This document shows positions 1 to 9,898 of a stretch of DNA of 64,000 bases, piece by piece. Made by a program: the position numbers and the translations under genes. A model generated the notes under the pieces. The model was not told the DNA's origin. It did no database searches and saw nothing but the letters and a program-made list of their open reading frames with translations. This DNA comes from Thermus parvatiensis. GTDB taxonomy: Bacteria > Deinococcota > Deinococci > Deinococcales > Thermaceae. Each line of letters begins with the position of its first letter. The first letter of the stretch is position 1. The stretch lies in contig NZ_CP014141.1 of NCBI RefSeq assembly GCF_001535545.1, forward strand, positions 186,001-250,000. Reading direction: 5' to 3'.

Positions 1-891
1 GAGGAGGCGGAAAGCCTCCTTGACGACCCCGAGCTCAAGGAGATGGCCAAGGCGGAGCGGGAGGCCCTCCTCGCCCGCAAGGAGGCCCTGGAGAAGGAGC
101 TGGAGCGCCACCTCCTGCCTAAGGACCCCATGGACGAAAGGGACGCCATCGTGGAGATCCGGGCGGGGACGGGAGGGGAGGAGGCCGCCCTCTTCGCCCG
201 CGACCTTTTCAACATGTACCTCCGCTTCGCCGAGGAGATGGGCTTTGAGACGGAGGTCCTGGACTCCCACCCCACGGACCTCGGGGGCTTCTCCAAGGTG
301 GTCTTTGAGGTCCGGGGCCCGGGGGCCTACGGCACCTTCAAGTACGAGAGCGGGGTCCACCGGGTGCAACGGGTGCCCGTCACCGAGACCCAGGGGCGGA
401 TTCACACCTCCACCGCCACGGTGGCCGTCCTCCCCAAGGCGGAGGAGGAGGACTTCGCCCTCAACATGGACGAGATCCGCATTGACGTGATGCGGGCCTC
501 GGGGCCCGGGGGGCAGGGGGTGAACACCACGGATTCGGCGGTGCGGGTGGTCCACCTGCCCACGGGGATCATGGTCACCTGCCAGGACTCCCGCAGCCAG
601 ATCAAGAACCGGGAGAAGGCCCTCATGATCCTAAGAAGCCGCCTTTTGGAGATGAAGCGGGCCGAGGAGGCGGAAAAGCTCCGAAAGACCCGCCTCGCCC
701 AGATCGGCACCGGGGAGCGCTCGGAGAAGATCCGCACCTACAACTTCCCCCAGTCCCGGGTCACGGACCACCGCATCGGGTTCACCACCCACGACCTCGA
801 GGGCGTCCTCTCCGGCCACCTGACCCCCATCCTGGAGGCGCTCAAGCGGGCCGACCAGGAGCGCCAGCTCGCGGCGCTGGCGGAAGGGTAA
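1..891 (+). CDS. prfA: Peptide chain release factor 1 (5' end missing)
   Basis: This class I release factor reads UAA and UAG stop codons in the ribosomal A site and triggers hydrolysis of peptidyl-tRNA. The frame is open from base 1, so about 60 N-terminal codons lie outside the window; 296 codons remain. The catalytic GGQ motif is visible at bases 508-516, within [16 protein letters not shown]. The following [13 protein letters not shown] segment is typical of RF1 and RF2. The early [10 protein letters not shown] region and the C-terminal part fit RF1 rather than RF2. The stop codon overlaps the start of the next gene by one base. Identification is firm. Confidence 0.96.
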   Translation, partial: EEAESLLDDPELKEMAKAEREALLARKEALEKELERHLLPKDPMDERDAIVEIRAGTGGEEAALFARDLFNMYLRFAEEMGFETEVLDSHPTDLGGFSKVVFEVRGPGAYGTFKYESGVHRVQRVPVTETQGRIHTSTATVAVLPKAEEEDFALNMDEIRIDVMRASGPGGQGVNTTDSAVRVVHLPTGIMVTCQDSRSQIKNREKALMILRSRLLEMKRAEEAEKLRKTRLAQIGTGERSEKIRTYNFPQSRVTDHRIGFTTHDLEGVLSGHLTPILEALKRADQERQLAALAEG

Positions 892-1357
892 TGCGCCGGG
901 AGATCCTGGTGGCGGCGGCCATTCTCCTGGACGCTCGGGGCCGGGTCCTCCTTGTGGGCAACGACTGGGGCCGCCGGGGCCGGGTCCGCTACACCCTTCC
1001 CGGGGGACGGTGGAGCCCGGGGAGACGGCCCTGGAGGCCCTGGTGCGGGAGGTGCGGGAGGAGACGGGGCTTCGGGTCCGGTCCGTGGAGCACCTGGCCT
1101 ACGTGATCCAGGTGGAGGACCGCCGCAAAAACGAGCGCACCCTGGCCATGGCCTTCCGGGCCACCTACGAGGGGCTCTTGAATCCAAGGGACCCCGACGG
1201 GCACATCGTGGAGGCCCGCTTCTTCACCCTGGAGGAGGTGGAGGAGCGGCTCAAGGGCCACCTCCCCCTCCTCGAGCCCCTGAAGGCCTACCTGCAGGGG
1301 GAGCGGGGCCGGTTTTACGCCTACGCGGGCTGGCACGCCCCGGGGGTTGTGGTTTAG
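891..1357 (+). CDS. Nudix hydrolase (apparent frameshift)
   Basis: This is a Nudix-family pyrophosphohydrolase; its substrate cannot be told from the sequence. The Nudix box is clear once the frame is repaired: GGTVEPGETALEALVREVRE followed by ETGLRV. The N-terminus [20 protein letters not shown] begins at an ATG overlapping the prfA stop. The frame breaks at the G5 run at 1002-1006, where one extra G restores LPGGTVEPGE. The product would be about 155 residues, normal for the family. The break is probably a consensus error. Coupling to prfA suggests co-transcription. Confidence 0.85.
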
Positions 1358-1486
1358 GTGCCCCGAGGCGGCGGGGGTCTTTAAGGCCATCTTAGGCCTA
1401 AACCAGCATGGAGCCTCGGCAGAGGGTCCCCGGAAGCTCCGCAGGCCGGGAGGGTGGGGGCCTTGAAGCCCTTAACATGACGCTTT

Positions 1487-1523
1487 TTTACAGGCGATCG
1501 CCTAGGAGTTATATAATGCCCCC
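1487..1523 (+). promoter_or_regulatory. Leaderless promoter of acyl-CoA dehydrogenase
   Basis: A perfect TATAAT lies at 1512-1517, six bases before the ATG at 1524, so transcription should start at or next to the start codon. TTTACA at 1487-1492 is a possible -35 with a 19-base spacer. GACGCTTTTTT just upstream recurs before the second acyl-CoA dehydrogenase at 22251. Confidence 0.75.
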
Positions 1524-2687
1524 ATGGGCCTCTGGTTTGAGGAAAGCGCGGAGGAGCGGCAGGTCCTGGGGCCTTTTCGCGAGTTCCTGAAGGCGGAGGT
1601 GGCCCCGGGGGCGGCGGAGCGGGACCGGACGGGAGCCTTCCCCTGGGAGCTGGTGCGGAAGCTGGCCCAGTTCGGGGTCTTCGGGGCCACGGTGCCCGAG
1701 GCCTACGGGGGGGCGGGGCTTTCCACCCGGCTCTTCGCCCGCATGGTGGAGGAGATCGCCTACCACGACGGGGCCCTGGCCCTCACCGTGGCCAGCCACA
1801 ACTCCTTGGCCACGGGGCACATCCTCCTTGCGGGGAGCGAGGCGCAGAAGGAGGCCTTCCTCCCCAAGCTTGCCTCGGGGGAGGCCCTAGGGGCCTGGGG
1901 CCTCACGGAGCCCGGCTCGGGTTCGGACGCCGCTGCCCTCAAGACCAAGGCGGAGAAGGTGGAGGGGGGGTGGCGGCTCAACGGCACCAAGCAGTTCATC
2001 ACCCAGGGGAGCGTGGCCGGGGTCTACGTGATCATGGCCCGTACCGACCCCGCCCCTTCCCCTGAGAAGAAGCACCAGGGCATCTCCGCCTTCGCCTTCT
2101 TCCGCCCCGAGCGGGGGCTAAAGGTGGGGCGGAAGGAGGAGAAGCTTGGCCTCAACGCCTCGGACACGGCGCAGCTCGTTCTGGAGGACCTTTTCGTGTC
2201 CGAGGAGGCCCTTCTTGGGGAAAGGGGGAAGGGCTTTTACGACGTGCTCCGGGTTTTGGACGGGGGCAGGATCGGCATCGCCGCCATGGCCGTGGGCCTG
2301 GGCCAGGCCGCTTTGGACTACGCCCTTTCCTACGCCAAGGGGCGGGAGGCCTTCGGCAGGCCCATCGCCGAGTTTGAGGGGGTCTCCTTCAAGCTTGCGG
2401 AGGCGGCCACCGCCTTGGAGGCGGCGAGGCTCCTCTACCTCAAGGCGGCGGAGCTCAAGGACGCGGGAAGGCCCTTTACCCTCGAGGCCGCCCAGGCCAA
2501 ACTCTTCGCCAGCGAGGTGGCGGTGAAGGCCTGCGACGAGGCCATCCAGATCCTGGGGGGCTACGGCTACGTCAAGGACTACCCCGTGGAGCGCTACTGG
2601 CGGGACGCCCGCCTGACCCGCATCGGGGAGGGGACGAGCGAGATCCTAAAGCTCGTCATCGCCCGGCGCCTTCTGGAAGCGGTCTGA
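1524..2687 (+). CDS. Acyl-CoA dehydrogenase
   Basis: This is an FAD-dependent acyl-CoA dehydrogenase of 387 residues, oxidising acyl-CoA to trans-2-enoyl-CoA and passing electrons to ETF. Family motifs are intact: the first signature-like [13 protein letters not shown], the FITQGSVAG flavin loop, and [26 protein letters not shown] near the C-terminus, followed by IGEGTSEI. The probable catalytic Glu is in that IGEGTSEI segment. Length is normal. The start is set by the leaderless promoter. Its last 32 bases overlap the 3' end of convergent rlmN. The chain-length preference cannot be told. Confidence 0.93.
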   Translation: MGLWFEESAEERQVLGPFREFLKAEVAPGAAERDRTGAFPWELVRKLAQFGVFGATVPEAYGGAGLSTRLFARMVEEIAYHDGALALTVASHNSLATGHILLAGSEAQKEAFLPKLASGEALGAWGLTEPGSGSDAAALKTKAEKVEGGWRLNGTKQFITQGSVAGVYVIMARTDPAPSPEKKHQGISAFAFFRPERGLKVGRKEEKLGLNASDTAQLVLEDLFVSEEALLGERGKGFYDVLRVLDGGRIGIAAMAVGLGQAALDYALSYAKGREAFGRPIAEFEGVSFKLAEAATALEAARLLYLKAAELKDAGRPFTLEAAQAKLFASEVAVKACDEAIQILGGYGYVKDYPVERYWRDARLTRIGEGTSEILKLVIARRLLEAV

Positions 2688-3723
2688 AGGTCAAGGGCTT
2701 GGGAACCTTCAGGGCGAGCTGGCCGCAGGCCGCCCCCACGTCCTGGCCCCGGCTCCACCTTATGGAGACGGGCACCCCCAGGCGCTTAAGCTCCTCGGCG
2801 AAGGCCAGGATCGCTGCCCTGGGCGTCCCCGCCACCGGGGCCCCTTCCCAGGGGTTGAAGGGGATGAGGTTCACGTGGGCGCTTAGGCCCTTAAGGAGCT
2901 TGGCGAGGAGCCTGGCCTGCCAAAGGTGGTCGTTCACCCCTTTGAGGAGGGTGTACTCAAAGGTGACCCGCCGCTTGGTCTTGGCGTAGTAGTGGCGCAC
3001 GGCCTCCATGATCTCGGCGATGGGGTAGCGGTGGGCAGTGGGGATGATGGCTTTCCGGGTCTCGTCGTCCGGGGCGTGGAGGGAGAGGGCGAGCCGCACC
3101 CCGAGGTCCTCCTCGGCCAGGCGGTAGATCCCCTTGGGGATGCCCACGGTGGAGAGGGTGACGCGCCTGGGGCTTAGGGCGAGGGCTTTTTTGTGAAGCA
3201 TGATCCGGACCGCCTTGAGGACGTTCCTCAGGTTGAGAAGGGGCTCCCCCATTCCCATCAGGACCACGTTCCGGATCTCCCTGGGGGAGAGGCCCTGGTG
3301 GTAGGCGATGGTGAGGAGCTGGTCCAGGATCTCCGCCGCGGTGAGGTTCCGCCCGAAGCCCAGGGCCCCGGTGGCGCAGAAGGTGCACCCCGCCGGGCAC
3401 CCCACCATGGTGGAGAGGCAGACGGTCTTCCGGTTCTCGTAGGGCATGTAGACGGCCTCGGTCTTCTTGCCGTCTAGGAGGGTGAAGAGGTACTTGACGC
3501 TTCCGTCTTGGCTCGGGAAGGCCTGGACCAGGCTGAATTCGGAGAGGCGCCACTCCCGCGCCAAGGCCTCCCGAAGGGCCTTGGGCAGGTCGGTCATCTC
3601 CGAGAAGTCCCGCGCGCCTTTGGCGTAGAGCCAGTGGGCGATCTGGGCCCTGCGGTAGCCCTCGCCGGGGAGCTCCTCGGGGAGAAGCTCCAGGATGGGC
3701 TTGAGGGCATGGGAAGAGGCCAT
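2656..3723 (-). CDS. rlmN: 23S rRNA (adenine-2503-C2)-methyltransferase RlmN
   Basis: This radical-SAM enzyme adds the C2 methyl group to A2503 of 23S rRNA, and in characterised homologues also to A37 of some tRNAs. It has 355 residues, the normal length. The 4Fe-4S/SAM motif is [12 protein letters not shown]; the SAM-binding MGMGEPLLN and the C-terminal catalytic cysteine in [11 protein letters not shown] are all present. The ATG at 3721-3723 is 8 bases below a TACAAT -10. It is divergent from the binding-protein gene at 3765 with only 41 bases between. Confidence 0.95.
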   Translation of the reverse strand: MASSHALKPILELLPEELPGEGYRRAQIAHWLYAKGARDFSEMTDLPKALREALAREWRLSEFSLVQAFPSQDGSVKYLFTLLDGKKTEAVYMPYENRKTVCLSTMVGCPAGCTFCATGALGFGRNLTAAEILDQLLTIAYHQGLSPREIRNVVLMGMGEPLLNLRNVLKAVRIMLHKKALALSPRRVTLSTVGIPKGIYRLAEEDLGVRLALSLHAPDDETRKAIIPTAHRYPIAEIMEAVRHYYAKTKRRVTFEYTLLKGVNDHLWQARLLAKLLKGLSAHVNLIPFNPWEGAPVAGTPRAAILAFAEELKRLGVPVSIRWSRGQDVGAACGQLALKVPKPLTFRPLPEGAGR

Positions 3724-3731
3724 ACCCTCCC

Positions 3732-3737
3732 ATTGTA
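3732..3737 (-). promoter_or_regulatory. -10 element of rlmN
   Basis: TACAAT on the minus strand sits 8 bases from the rlmN ATG. It lies back to back with the TAGAAT of the divergent gene, so one short intergenic space serves both. Confidence 0.55.
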
Positions 3738-3751
3738 GCCGAGGAGGGTAG

Positions 3752-3757
3752 TAGAAT
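3752..3757 (+). promoter_or_regulatory. -10 element, leaderless, binding-protein gene
   Basis: TAGAAT is 7 bases before the ATG at 3765, the spacing seen repeatedly in this window for leaderless genes. No convincing -35 is seen. Confidence 0.6.
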
Positions 3758-3764
3758 CCGGGCC

Positions 3765-4961
3765 ATGCGGAAGCTTCTTCCCTTGGCGCTTCTGTGCCTT
3801 TCCGCCTTTGCTCAGGTGGACGTGCCCTTCTGGCATGCCATGGACGGCCCGGCGGGGAGGCTCATCGCCGCCTTCGCCCAGGAGTTCAACGCCCGGCAGG
3901 ACCGCTACCGGGTCCTTCCCCGGTACCAGGGGACCTACGAAGAGGCGGAGACCAAGCTGGTGGCCGCCCTCCGGACGGGGAGCGGTCCCGTCCTCTTCCA
4001 GGCGGAGCTTTCCTTCTTCCCCCGCCTCGTGGCCGAAGGGCAGGCCCTCGCCCTTGACCCCTACCTGAACTTGGAAAAGGCCTTCGTGGAGGACCTCTTT
4101 GCGCCCGCCTGGAACTACGGGGTGGTGGGGGAAAGACGGTACGGCCTGCCCTTCAACACCTCCACCCCGGTTCTCTTCTACAACCTGGACGCCTTCCGGG
4201 CCAAAGGGCTCAAGGCCCCCAGGAACTGGAAGGAGTTTGAGGAGGTGGCCAGGGCCCTGACCACCCGTCAGGCCAAGGGCTTCATCTTCGTCACCGACCC
4301 CCAGGCCTGGCTCTTTGAGGCCATGGTCACCAGCCGGGGGGGAAGCCTGGTGAGGGATGGGCGGCCCAACTTCACCTCGCGGGAGGTCGTGGCCGCCTTG
4401 GAGATGCTCCACCGCCTCAAGGAGGCCGGGGCGCTTTCCGTGCGCAGCATGGCCGAGGCCACCTTCGCCCAGCTGGACTTCGTGCGCACCAAGGGGATGA
4501 TGGTCATGGCCTCCATCGCCAACTGGCCCGCCGCCGAAAACTTCTCCTTCGCCTTCACCCTGGGGGTGGCCCCTGTGCCCCGGGAGCCTGGGGGAAGGGT
4601 GCCCATGGGAGGGGCGCAGCTGGTGGTCCTCAAGGGGGCTTCGGAGGCCCAGGTGCGGGGGGCCTTGGAGTTTTGGAAGTACCTGATGGAACCCCAAAAC
4701 GTGGCCCGCTGGGTCCAGGCCGGCTACTACGTGCCGGTGCGCAAGTCCGCTATCCCCCTCCTGGAGGGCTTCTACCGGGAGAACCCCTTCCGCAAGGTGG
4801 CCTTTGAACAGATCGCCGTGGCCCAGGAACGCCCCCGCCTCCCCCAGTTCTCCGCCTGGGCCAGCCTCCTGGCCGAGGCCTTGGAGAAGGCCCTCAAAGG
4901 GGGCGTGCCCCCCCAGCAGGTCCTGGAGGAAGCCCAGCGCAAGGCGGAGGCCCTGCGCTAA
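3765..4961 (+). CDS. ABC transporter substrate-binding protein (sugar/glycerol-phosphate type)
   Basis: This 398-residue periplasmic binding protein of the family-1 extracellular solute-binding group resembles UgpB/MalE-like proteins. A short signal peptide, MRKLLPLALLCLSAFA, precedes mature VDVPFWHAMDGPAG. Other landmarks are KLVAALRTG, LPFNTSTPVLFYNLDAFRAKGL and MGGAQLVVLKGA. No permease or ATPase gene adjoins it. A clear paralogue lies at 54789-55972 and a lone permease of the right family at 48835, so the transporter may be assembled from scattered genes. The ligand is unknown. Confidence 0.88.
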   Translation: MRKLLPLALLCLSAFAQVDVPFWHAMDGPAGRLIAAFAQEFNARQDRYRVLPRYQGTYEEAETKLVAALRTGSGPVLFQAELSFFPRLVAEGQALALDPYLNLEKAFVEDLFAPAWNYGVVGERRYGLPFNTSTPVLFYNLDAFRAKGLKAPRNWKEFEEVARALTTRQAKGFIFVTDPQAWLFEAMVTSRGGSLVRDGRPNFTSREVVAALEMLHRLKEAGALSVRSMAEATFAQLDFVRTKGMMVMASIANWPAAENFSFAFTLGVAPVPREPGGRVPMGGAQLVVLKGASEAQVRGALEFWKYLMEPQNVARWVQAGYYVPVRKSAIPLLEGFYRENPFRKVAFEQIAVAQERPRLPQFSAWASLLAEALEKALKGGVPPQQVLEEAQRKAEALR

Positions 4962-4964
4962 AAT
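4959..4964 (+). promoter_or_regulatory. -10 element overlapping the upstream stop codon
   Basis: TAAAAT begins with the TAA stop of the binding-protein gene and ends 7 bases before the ATG at 4972. This argues for the 4972 start over the ATG at 4963, which lies inside the -10. Confidence 0.5.
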
Positions 4965-4971
4965 GCCGGGG

Positions 4972-5739
4972 ATGCGCCTAGGTTTTGGCCCCTTCAACGC
5001 GGAGATGGGCTACGAGGAGGCCTTCCGCCTGGCGGCCGAGCTTTCCTTGGACCTCGAGGTGGCCTACGACCTGCACGAGGCCTTTCCCCTCCCGGGGGCG
5101 CGGGAGCTTAGGGCCACGGGGGAGGCCTTGGGCGTGGGCTTCACCCTCCACCTCCCCTTCGTGGAGCTGAACCCGGCAAGCCTCATCCCCAGCGTGCGCA
5201 AGCTCTCCCAGGAGCGGCTTCTCCGGGCTCTGGAGTTCGGGGAGGCCTTGGGGGCGAAGGTGGGGGTGCTGCACACGGGCCTCATCCCCGTGCGCCACCC
5301 CGTGGCGGAGCGGCTCGCCTGGGAGGCCCTGGAGGAGACCCTCGCCCTCCTCCACGACCCACCCATTCCCGTGGCCCTGGAGAACCTGGCCCTTTGGGAG
5401 CGGGACCTCGTCCGAGGTCCGGAGGAACTCCGCCGCCTTCTGGAACGCCACCCCCGCTTCGGGTTCTGCCTGGACGTGGGACACGCCCTGGTGGAGCTCG
5501 GCCCCAAGGGGCCTTTCCGCTACCTCGAGGCCCTGGGAGACCGGCTTCTCCACCTGCACCTCCACGACAACCACGGGCGGCGGGACGACCACCTCCCCGT
5601 GGGCTCGGGGCGCGTCCCTTGGGAGGGGCTTGCCCCCTTCCTCAAGAGGTTTTCCGGCACGGCCGCCTTGGAGGTAGGGGGCGGCGCTGAGGGGGTGCGG
5701 CGGAGCGTAGAGCGGCTTGCTGCCCTTCTCGCCCCCTGA
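4972..5739 (+). CDS. Xylose-isomerase-like TIM-barrel protein (sugar isomerase/AP endonuclease family)
   Basis: The 255-residue product starts MRLGFGPFNAEMGYEEAF and has the xylose isomerase-like/AP endonuclease 2 TIM-barrel pattern. Candidate metal ligands are spread as in the family: GVLHTGL, ALENL, GFCLDVGHAL, HLHLHDNHGRRDDHLPVG and ALEVGG. The sequence does not separate sugar-phosphate isomerase or epimerase from endonuclease activity; the HLHDN-xxxDxHLPVGxG pattern is common in sugar epimerases and isomerases. It directly follows the binding protein, which would suit a sugar role but does not prove it. Confidence 0.8.
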   Translation: MRLGFGPFNAEMGYEEAFRLAAELSLDLEVAYDLHEAFPLPGARELRATGEALGVGFTLHLPFVELNPASLIPSVRKLSQERLLRALEFGEALGAKVGVLHTGLIPVRHPVAERLAWEALEETLALLHDPPIPVALENLALWERDLVRGPEELRRLLERHPRFGFCLDVGHALVELGPKGPFRYLEALGDRLLHLHLHDNHGRRDDHLPVGSGRVPWEGLAPFLKRFSGTAALEVGGGAEGVRRSVERLAALLAP

Positions 5740-5768
5740 CGGGACATCTGTCCTTGGCCGAGGGGTCG

Positions 5769-5774
5769 TATAGT
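5769..5774 (+). promoter_or_regulatory. -10 element of the fbcCDFB operon
   Basis: TATAGT is followed by a 44-base leader with a good ribosome-binding site (AGGGAGG, 5807-5813) before the ATG at 5819. Just upstream is an inverted repeat, GGACA-TC-TGTCC, at about the -35 position, which could bind a regulator. Confidence 0.55.
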
Positions 5775-5818
5775 GGTGAAGTGGGGTCTTGCGCCCCTTT
5801 TCACGAGAGGGAGGCGAG

Positions 5819-6550
5819 ATGATCGTAGACCGTATTGAAGTCTACCTGGACCAGGGGACGGAGCCTGTGGCCGTCCTGAAAGAACCTCCTTACCGGCTCA
5901 AGCTGGACACCCGGAACCTCCCCGACGGGGAGCACACCCTAAGGGTGGTGACCCACTTCCGCGGCGGAGGCCAGGAGATCCGGGTCATCCCCTTCACCGT
6001 CAACAACTACCCCGACGTCCTGGTCCTCGGCGTGGACGAAGGGGGAGAGGTGGCGGGGGAGGTGGAGCTCCGCATGCACGTGGGCGAGCCGGAGCTTCCC
6101 GTGGAAACCCCCCGCTTCAACCCCCTCTGGTACGCCGTGGCCGCCGTGGTGGTCCTTGGGGGAATCTGGAGCTACTTCGCCCTCTCTCCGGCCGCGGAGC
6201 GCATCGTGGAGGAGGTGGCCCCGCCCGCCCAGGAGGCCCAGGCCCAGGGGGGCGGCCAGGAGACGGCGGCGCCCGCGGGGGTGGACCCCGCCCTCATGGA
6301 GAAGGGCAAGGCCATCTACGAAGCCTACTGCGCCGCTTGCCACCAGGCCAACGGCCAGGGCATGCCCCCCGCCTTCCCCGCCCTGGCGGGCAACCCCAAC
6401 CTCCAGGACGCCCAGATGATCCTCAACGTCGTCAAGAACGGCCGCGGGGCCATGCCCGCCGTGGGGGCCAACTTCAGCGAGGAGGAGCTCATCGCCGTGG
6501 CCACCTACATCCGCAACAGCTTCGGCAACAGCTTCGGCCCCGTGGAGTAA
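5819..6550 (+). CDS. fbcC: Cytochrome c1-type subunit of the bc complex
   Basis: This is the haem c subunit of the Thermus menaquinol:cytochrome c oxidoreductase, 243 residues. Residues 1-95 look like an Ig-like beta domain (DRIEVYLDQG, LPDGEHTLRVVTHF). A single membrane helix follows at about 104-125 (LWYAVAAVVVLGGIWSYFAL), then an Ala/Gln-rich linker. The C-terminal cytochrome c domain has the CAACH haem motif and a likely Met axial ligand in GRGAMPAVG. There is no cleavable signal peptide, so the Ig-like domain should be cytoplasmic and the haem periplasmic. It is first in the four-gene operon. Confidence 0.9.
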   Translation: MIVDRIEVYLDQGTEPVAVLKEPPYRLKLDTRNLPDGEHTLRVVTHFRGGGQEIRVIPFTVNNYPDVLVLGVDEGGEVAGEVELRMHVGEPELPVETPRFNPLWYAVAAVVVLGGIWSYFALSPAAERIVEEVAPPAQEAQAQGGGQETAAPAGVDPALMEKGKAIYEAYCAACHQANGQGMPPAFPALAGNPNLQDAQMILNVVKNGRGAMPAVGANFSEEELIAVATYIRNSFGNSFGPVE

Positions 6551-6560
6551 AGGAGGGAGG

Positions 6561-7043
6561 ATGTACCGCAACGACCCCATCCTGCCCACCTTTGCCCTGA
6601 TCCTGGCGGCCGGCCTCTTCTACGCCGCCTACCTGGACGGCCAGCACATCGCCCGCCTCCTGGGCCACGTCCCCGAGAAGCTTTCCGTGGGCCAGATCGG
6701 GCTCATGGCCTTCGGGGCGGTCCTGCTTCTCTACGGGCTCATGGGCTTGGTTTCCTACTGGCTTGAGGGTATGGAGCTCCGCCCGGGCCGCCACTTCCCC
6801 ACCCCCTCCACCGCCCCCGTGGCCGCGGGCGTCATCCTGGTCCTCCTCCTTACCGCCCTTTCCGGCTTTTTCGTGCGGCTTCTCGTCTACGCCGCCCAGA
6901 CCGGGCACAACCCCACCTGGCTCCAGGGCCTGATTTTCGGGTCCATAAGCCTCGTGGTGGCGGCCCTCTTCGGGATCTACCGCCGCTTCTTCGGCCGGGA
7001 AGAGGTGATCACCGAGGAGGAGAAGAGCGAGTTTCCCTGGTGA
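6561..7043 (+). CDS. fbcD: Integral membrane subunit of the bc complex
   Basis: This 160-residue membrane protein sits second in the bc operon and corresponds to the extra FbcD subunit described for T. thermophilus. Four hydrophobic segments are visible: around FALILAAGLFYAAYL, LMAFGAVLLLYGLMGLV, AAGVILVLLLTALSGFF and LIFGSISLVVAALFGIY. The C-terminus is charged (EEVITEEEKSEFPW). It has no haem or metal motif. The ATG follows an AAGGAGGG ribosome-binding site 10 bases after fbcC. Its catalytic contribution is not evident from sequence. Confidence 0.85.
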   Translation: MYRNDPILPTFALILAAGLFYAAYLDGQHIARLLGHVPEKLSVGQIGLMAFGAVLLLYGLMGLVSYWLEGMELRPGRHFPTPSTAPVAAGVILVLLLTALSGFFVRLLVYAAQTGHNPTWLQGLIFGSISLVVAALFGIYRRFFGREEVITEEEKSEFPW

Positions 7044-7051
7044 GGTGAAGC

Positions 7052-7684
7052 ATGGACGAGCGCGAAGTCCGCTTGCGCCAATCCCGTAGGCGGCTTTTCC
7101 TGAAGACGGTCATCGGCACCGGCATCGGCCTCTCCCTGGTCTCCGCCTTCTACGTGGGGGCAAGCCTCAGGCCCCGGGAGGAGGTGACCCCGGAGAAGGA
7201 GCCTTTGAAGCCCGGGGACATTCTGGTCTACGCCCAGGGGGGCGGGGAGCCCCAGCCCATCCGCCTCGAGGAGCTCAAGCCCAACGACCCCTTCGTCTTG
7301 GCCTACCCCATGGACCCAAGGACTAGGGTGGTCAAAAGCGGCGAGGCCAAGAACACCGTCCTTGTGGCCCGCTTTGACCCGGAAGAGCTCTCCCCGGAAA
7401 CCGCCCAGCACGCCGTGGAGGGGGTGGTGGCCTACTCCGCCGTCTGCACCCACCTGGGGTGCATCGTGAGCCAGTGGGTGGCGGACAAGAAGGCCGCCCT
7501 CTGCCCCTGCCACGGAGGGGAGTATGACCTGAAAGATGGGGCCAAGGTCCTCGCCGGCCCCCCGCCCCGCCCCGTGCCCCAGCTTCCCTTAAGGGTGGAG
7601 GACGGGGTCTTGGTGGCTGCCGGGGAGTTCTTGGGGCCCGTGGGTGTGCAGGCGAGCGCCTCGGCCTGCTGCCGCCACGTCTAG
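7052..7684 (+). CDS. fbcF: Rieske iron-sulfur subunit of the bc complex
   Basis: This 210-residue Rieske protein carries electrons from menaquinol to cytochrome c1. An N-terminal anchor, [22 protein letters not shown], follows the RRR stretch and looks like an uncleaved Tat-type signal (SRRRLFLK). The 2Fe-2S ligands are CTHLGC and CPCHGG, with normal spacing. There is an extra C-terminal tail ending SASACCRHV, with two adjacent cysteines of unknown role. It lies 8 bases after fbcD and 9 before fbcB. Confidence 0.95.
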   Translation: MDEREVRLRQSRRRLFLKTVIGTGIGLSLVSAFYVGASLRPREEVTPEKEPLKPGDILVYAQGGGEPQPIRLEELKPNDPFVLAYPMDPRTRVVKSGEAKNTVLVARFDPEELSPETAQHAVEGVVAYSAVCTHLGCIVSQWVADKKAALCPCHGGEYDLKDGAKVLAGPPPRPVPQLPLRVEDGVLVAAGEFLGPVGVQASASACCRHV

Positions 7685-7693
7685 GAGGGAAGC

Positions 7694-8956
<1,263 letters not shown>

Positions 8957-8971
8957 CCCCTGCCCGCCTTC

Positions 8972-9001
8972 GCCCCCACCGCAGCCGCGGTGGGGGCTTT
9001 G
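8972..9001 (+). terminator. Intrinsic terminator of the bc operon
   Basis: An 11-bp perfect stem (GCCCCCACCGC / GCGGTGGGGGC) with an AGCC loop is followed by TTTG. A near-identical stem recurs after uvrB at 43698. Confidence 0.8.
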
Positions 9002-9041
9002 TACACCGCCGTGCCGGCTTGCGCCCGGTCCCCGGTTGCCT

Positions 9042-9839
9042 TTAGTCCGTCTCGCGGGCCTCTTCCAGGACCCGCGCCGCCACGGCGCCCACGAGGAGGG
9101 CGAGGAGGATGAGGTAGAGGCCGAGCAGGGCCAGGACGAAGCCCGCCAAGGGGCCGTAGAGGAGCTCGTACTGGGAGCGGGGAAGGAGCCTGGGAAGCCC
9201 GAGGCGGATGCCTTCAAAGAGGAGGGTCGCCACCCCCGCCCCGGCGGCGAGGGGAGGGAGGGTCCTAAGGCCTCCGCTGCCCCGGAGGAGGGCGTAGGTG
9301 AGGAGAAAAAGGAGGAAGGCGGTGGATAAGGGAACGAGTTCCTCCAAGGGCCCCAAGAGGCCTTGAAGCCCTTGGGGGAGGAAGCGGGCGAGAAACCCCA
9401 GGGCGAGGCCGAGGAGGGCGAGGAGGATGAGGCCTAGGCCCAGAAGGAAGGGCGTGACCAGGGCGAGGAGGCGGCTTCGCACCCCGGGCGGGCGGCCGAA
9501 GATCAGGCCCAGGGCGTAGCTCAGGGCGGCGAAGAAGTTGCTTCCCGACCAGAGGAGGAGGAGGCCGCTTCCCAAGGTCAGGGGGAAGGCGCCCCGGGTG
9601 AGGAAGTCCAGGAGGCTTTGGGCCATCTCGGGGCGGGCGGGGAAGAGGGCCAGGGTGAGCTCGGTGAGGGCCTGGAACACCTCGTTCCTCAGGGCGGGGT
9701 TTCCCGAGAGGAGGAAGCCGAAGAGGCCCACCAGGAGGAAGAGGAGGGGCATGAGGGAGAGGAGGGCGTAGTAGGCGAGGGCCGCGGCGAAGAAGGGGAC
9801 GTGGGCCTCCTGGTAGAGGCGGTAAAAGCGCCTAAGCAA
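9042..9839 (-). CDS. YihY/UPF0761 family membrane protein
   Basis: This 265-residue polytopic membrane protein belongs to the YihY family, formerly annotated as BrkB or RNase BN; its function is not established. The family start motif is clear: RFYRLYQEAHVPFFAAALAYYALLSLMPLLF. Roughly six membrane helices follow, ending VGAVAARVLEEARETD. The start appears to be TTG at 9837-9839; no ATG or GTG lies close by in frame. It is transcribed convergently with the bc operon and stands about 60 bases from proA. Confidence 0.85.
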   Translation of the reverse strand: MLRRFYRLYQEAHVPFFAAALAYYALLSLMPLLFLLVGLFGFLLSGNPALRNEVFQALTELTLALFPARPEMAQSLLDFLTRGAFPLTLGSGLLLLWSGSNFFAALSYALGLIFGRPPGVRSRLLALVTPFLLGLGLILLALLGLALGFLARFLPQGLQGLLGPLEELVPLSTAFLLFLLTYALLRGSGGLRTLPPLAAGAGVATLLFEGIRLGLPRLLPRSQYELLYGPLAGFVLALLGLYLILLALLVGAVAARVLEEARETD

Positions 9840-9898
9840 GGCCCCCTACCCCTCCGCGCCCTCGGGGTCCCAGGCCCGGGCCACGGAGCCTTCCCGCC

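Noticed and set aside
1358-1486. Possible terminator at the palindrome TTAGGCCTAA (1392-1401)
   Set aside because: The stem is only 5 bp with no loop and no T run follows; nothing else is seen in this gap except the promoter at its right end.
4963-4971. ATG at 4963 as the start of the TIM-barrel gene
   Set aside because: It lies inside the TAAAAT -10; the ATG at 4972 has the leaderless spacing and begins directly with the first beta strand.
3594-4997. A 467-codon minus-strand frame covering a binding-protein gene
   Set aside because: The product is rich in Gly, His, Leu and Pro without recognisable motifs; the plus-strand gene has a signal peptide and family motifs.
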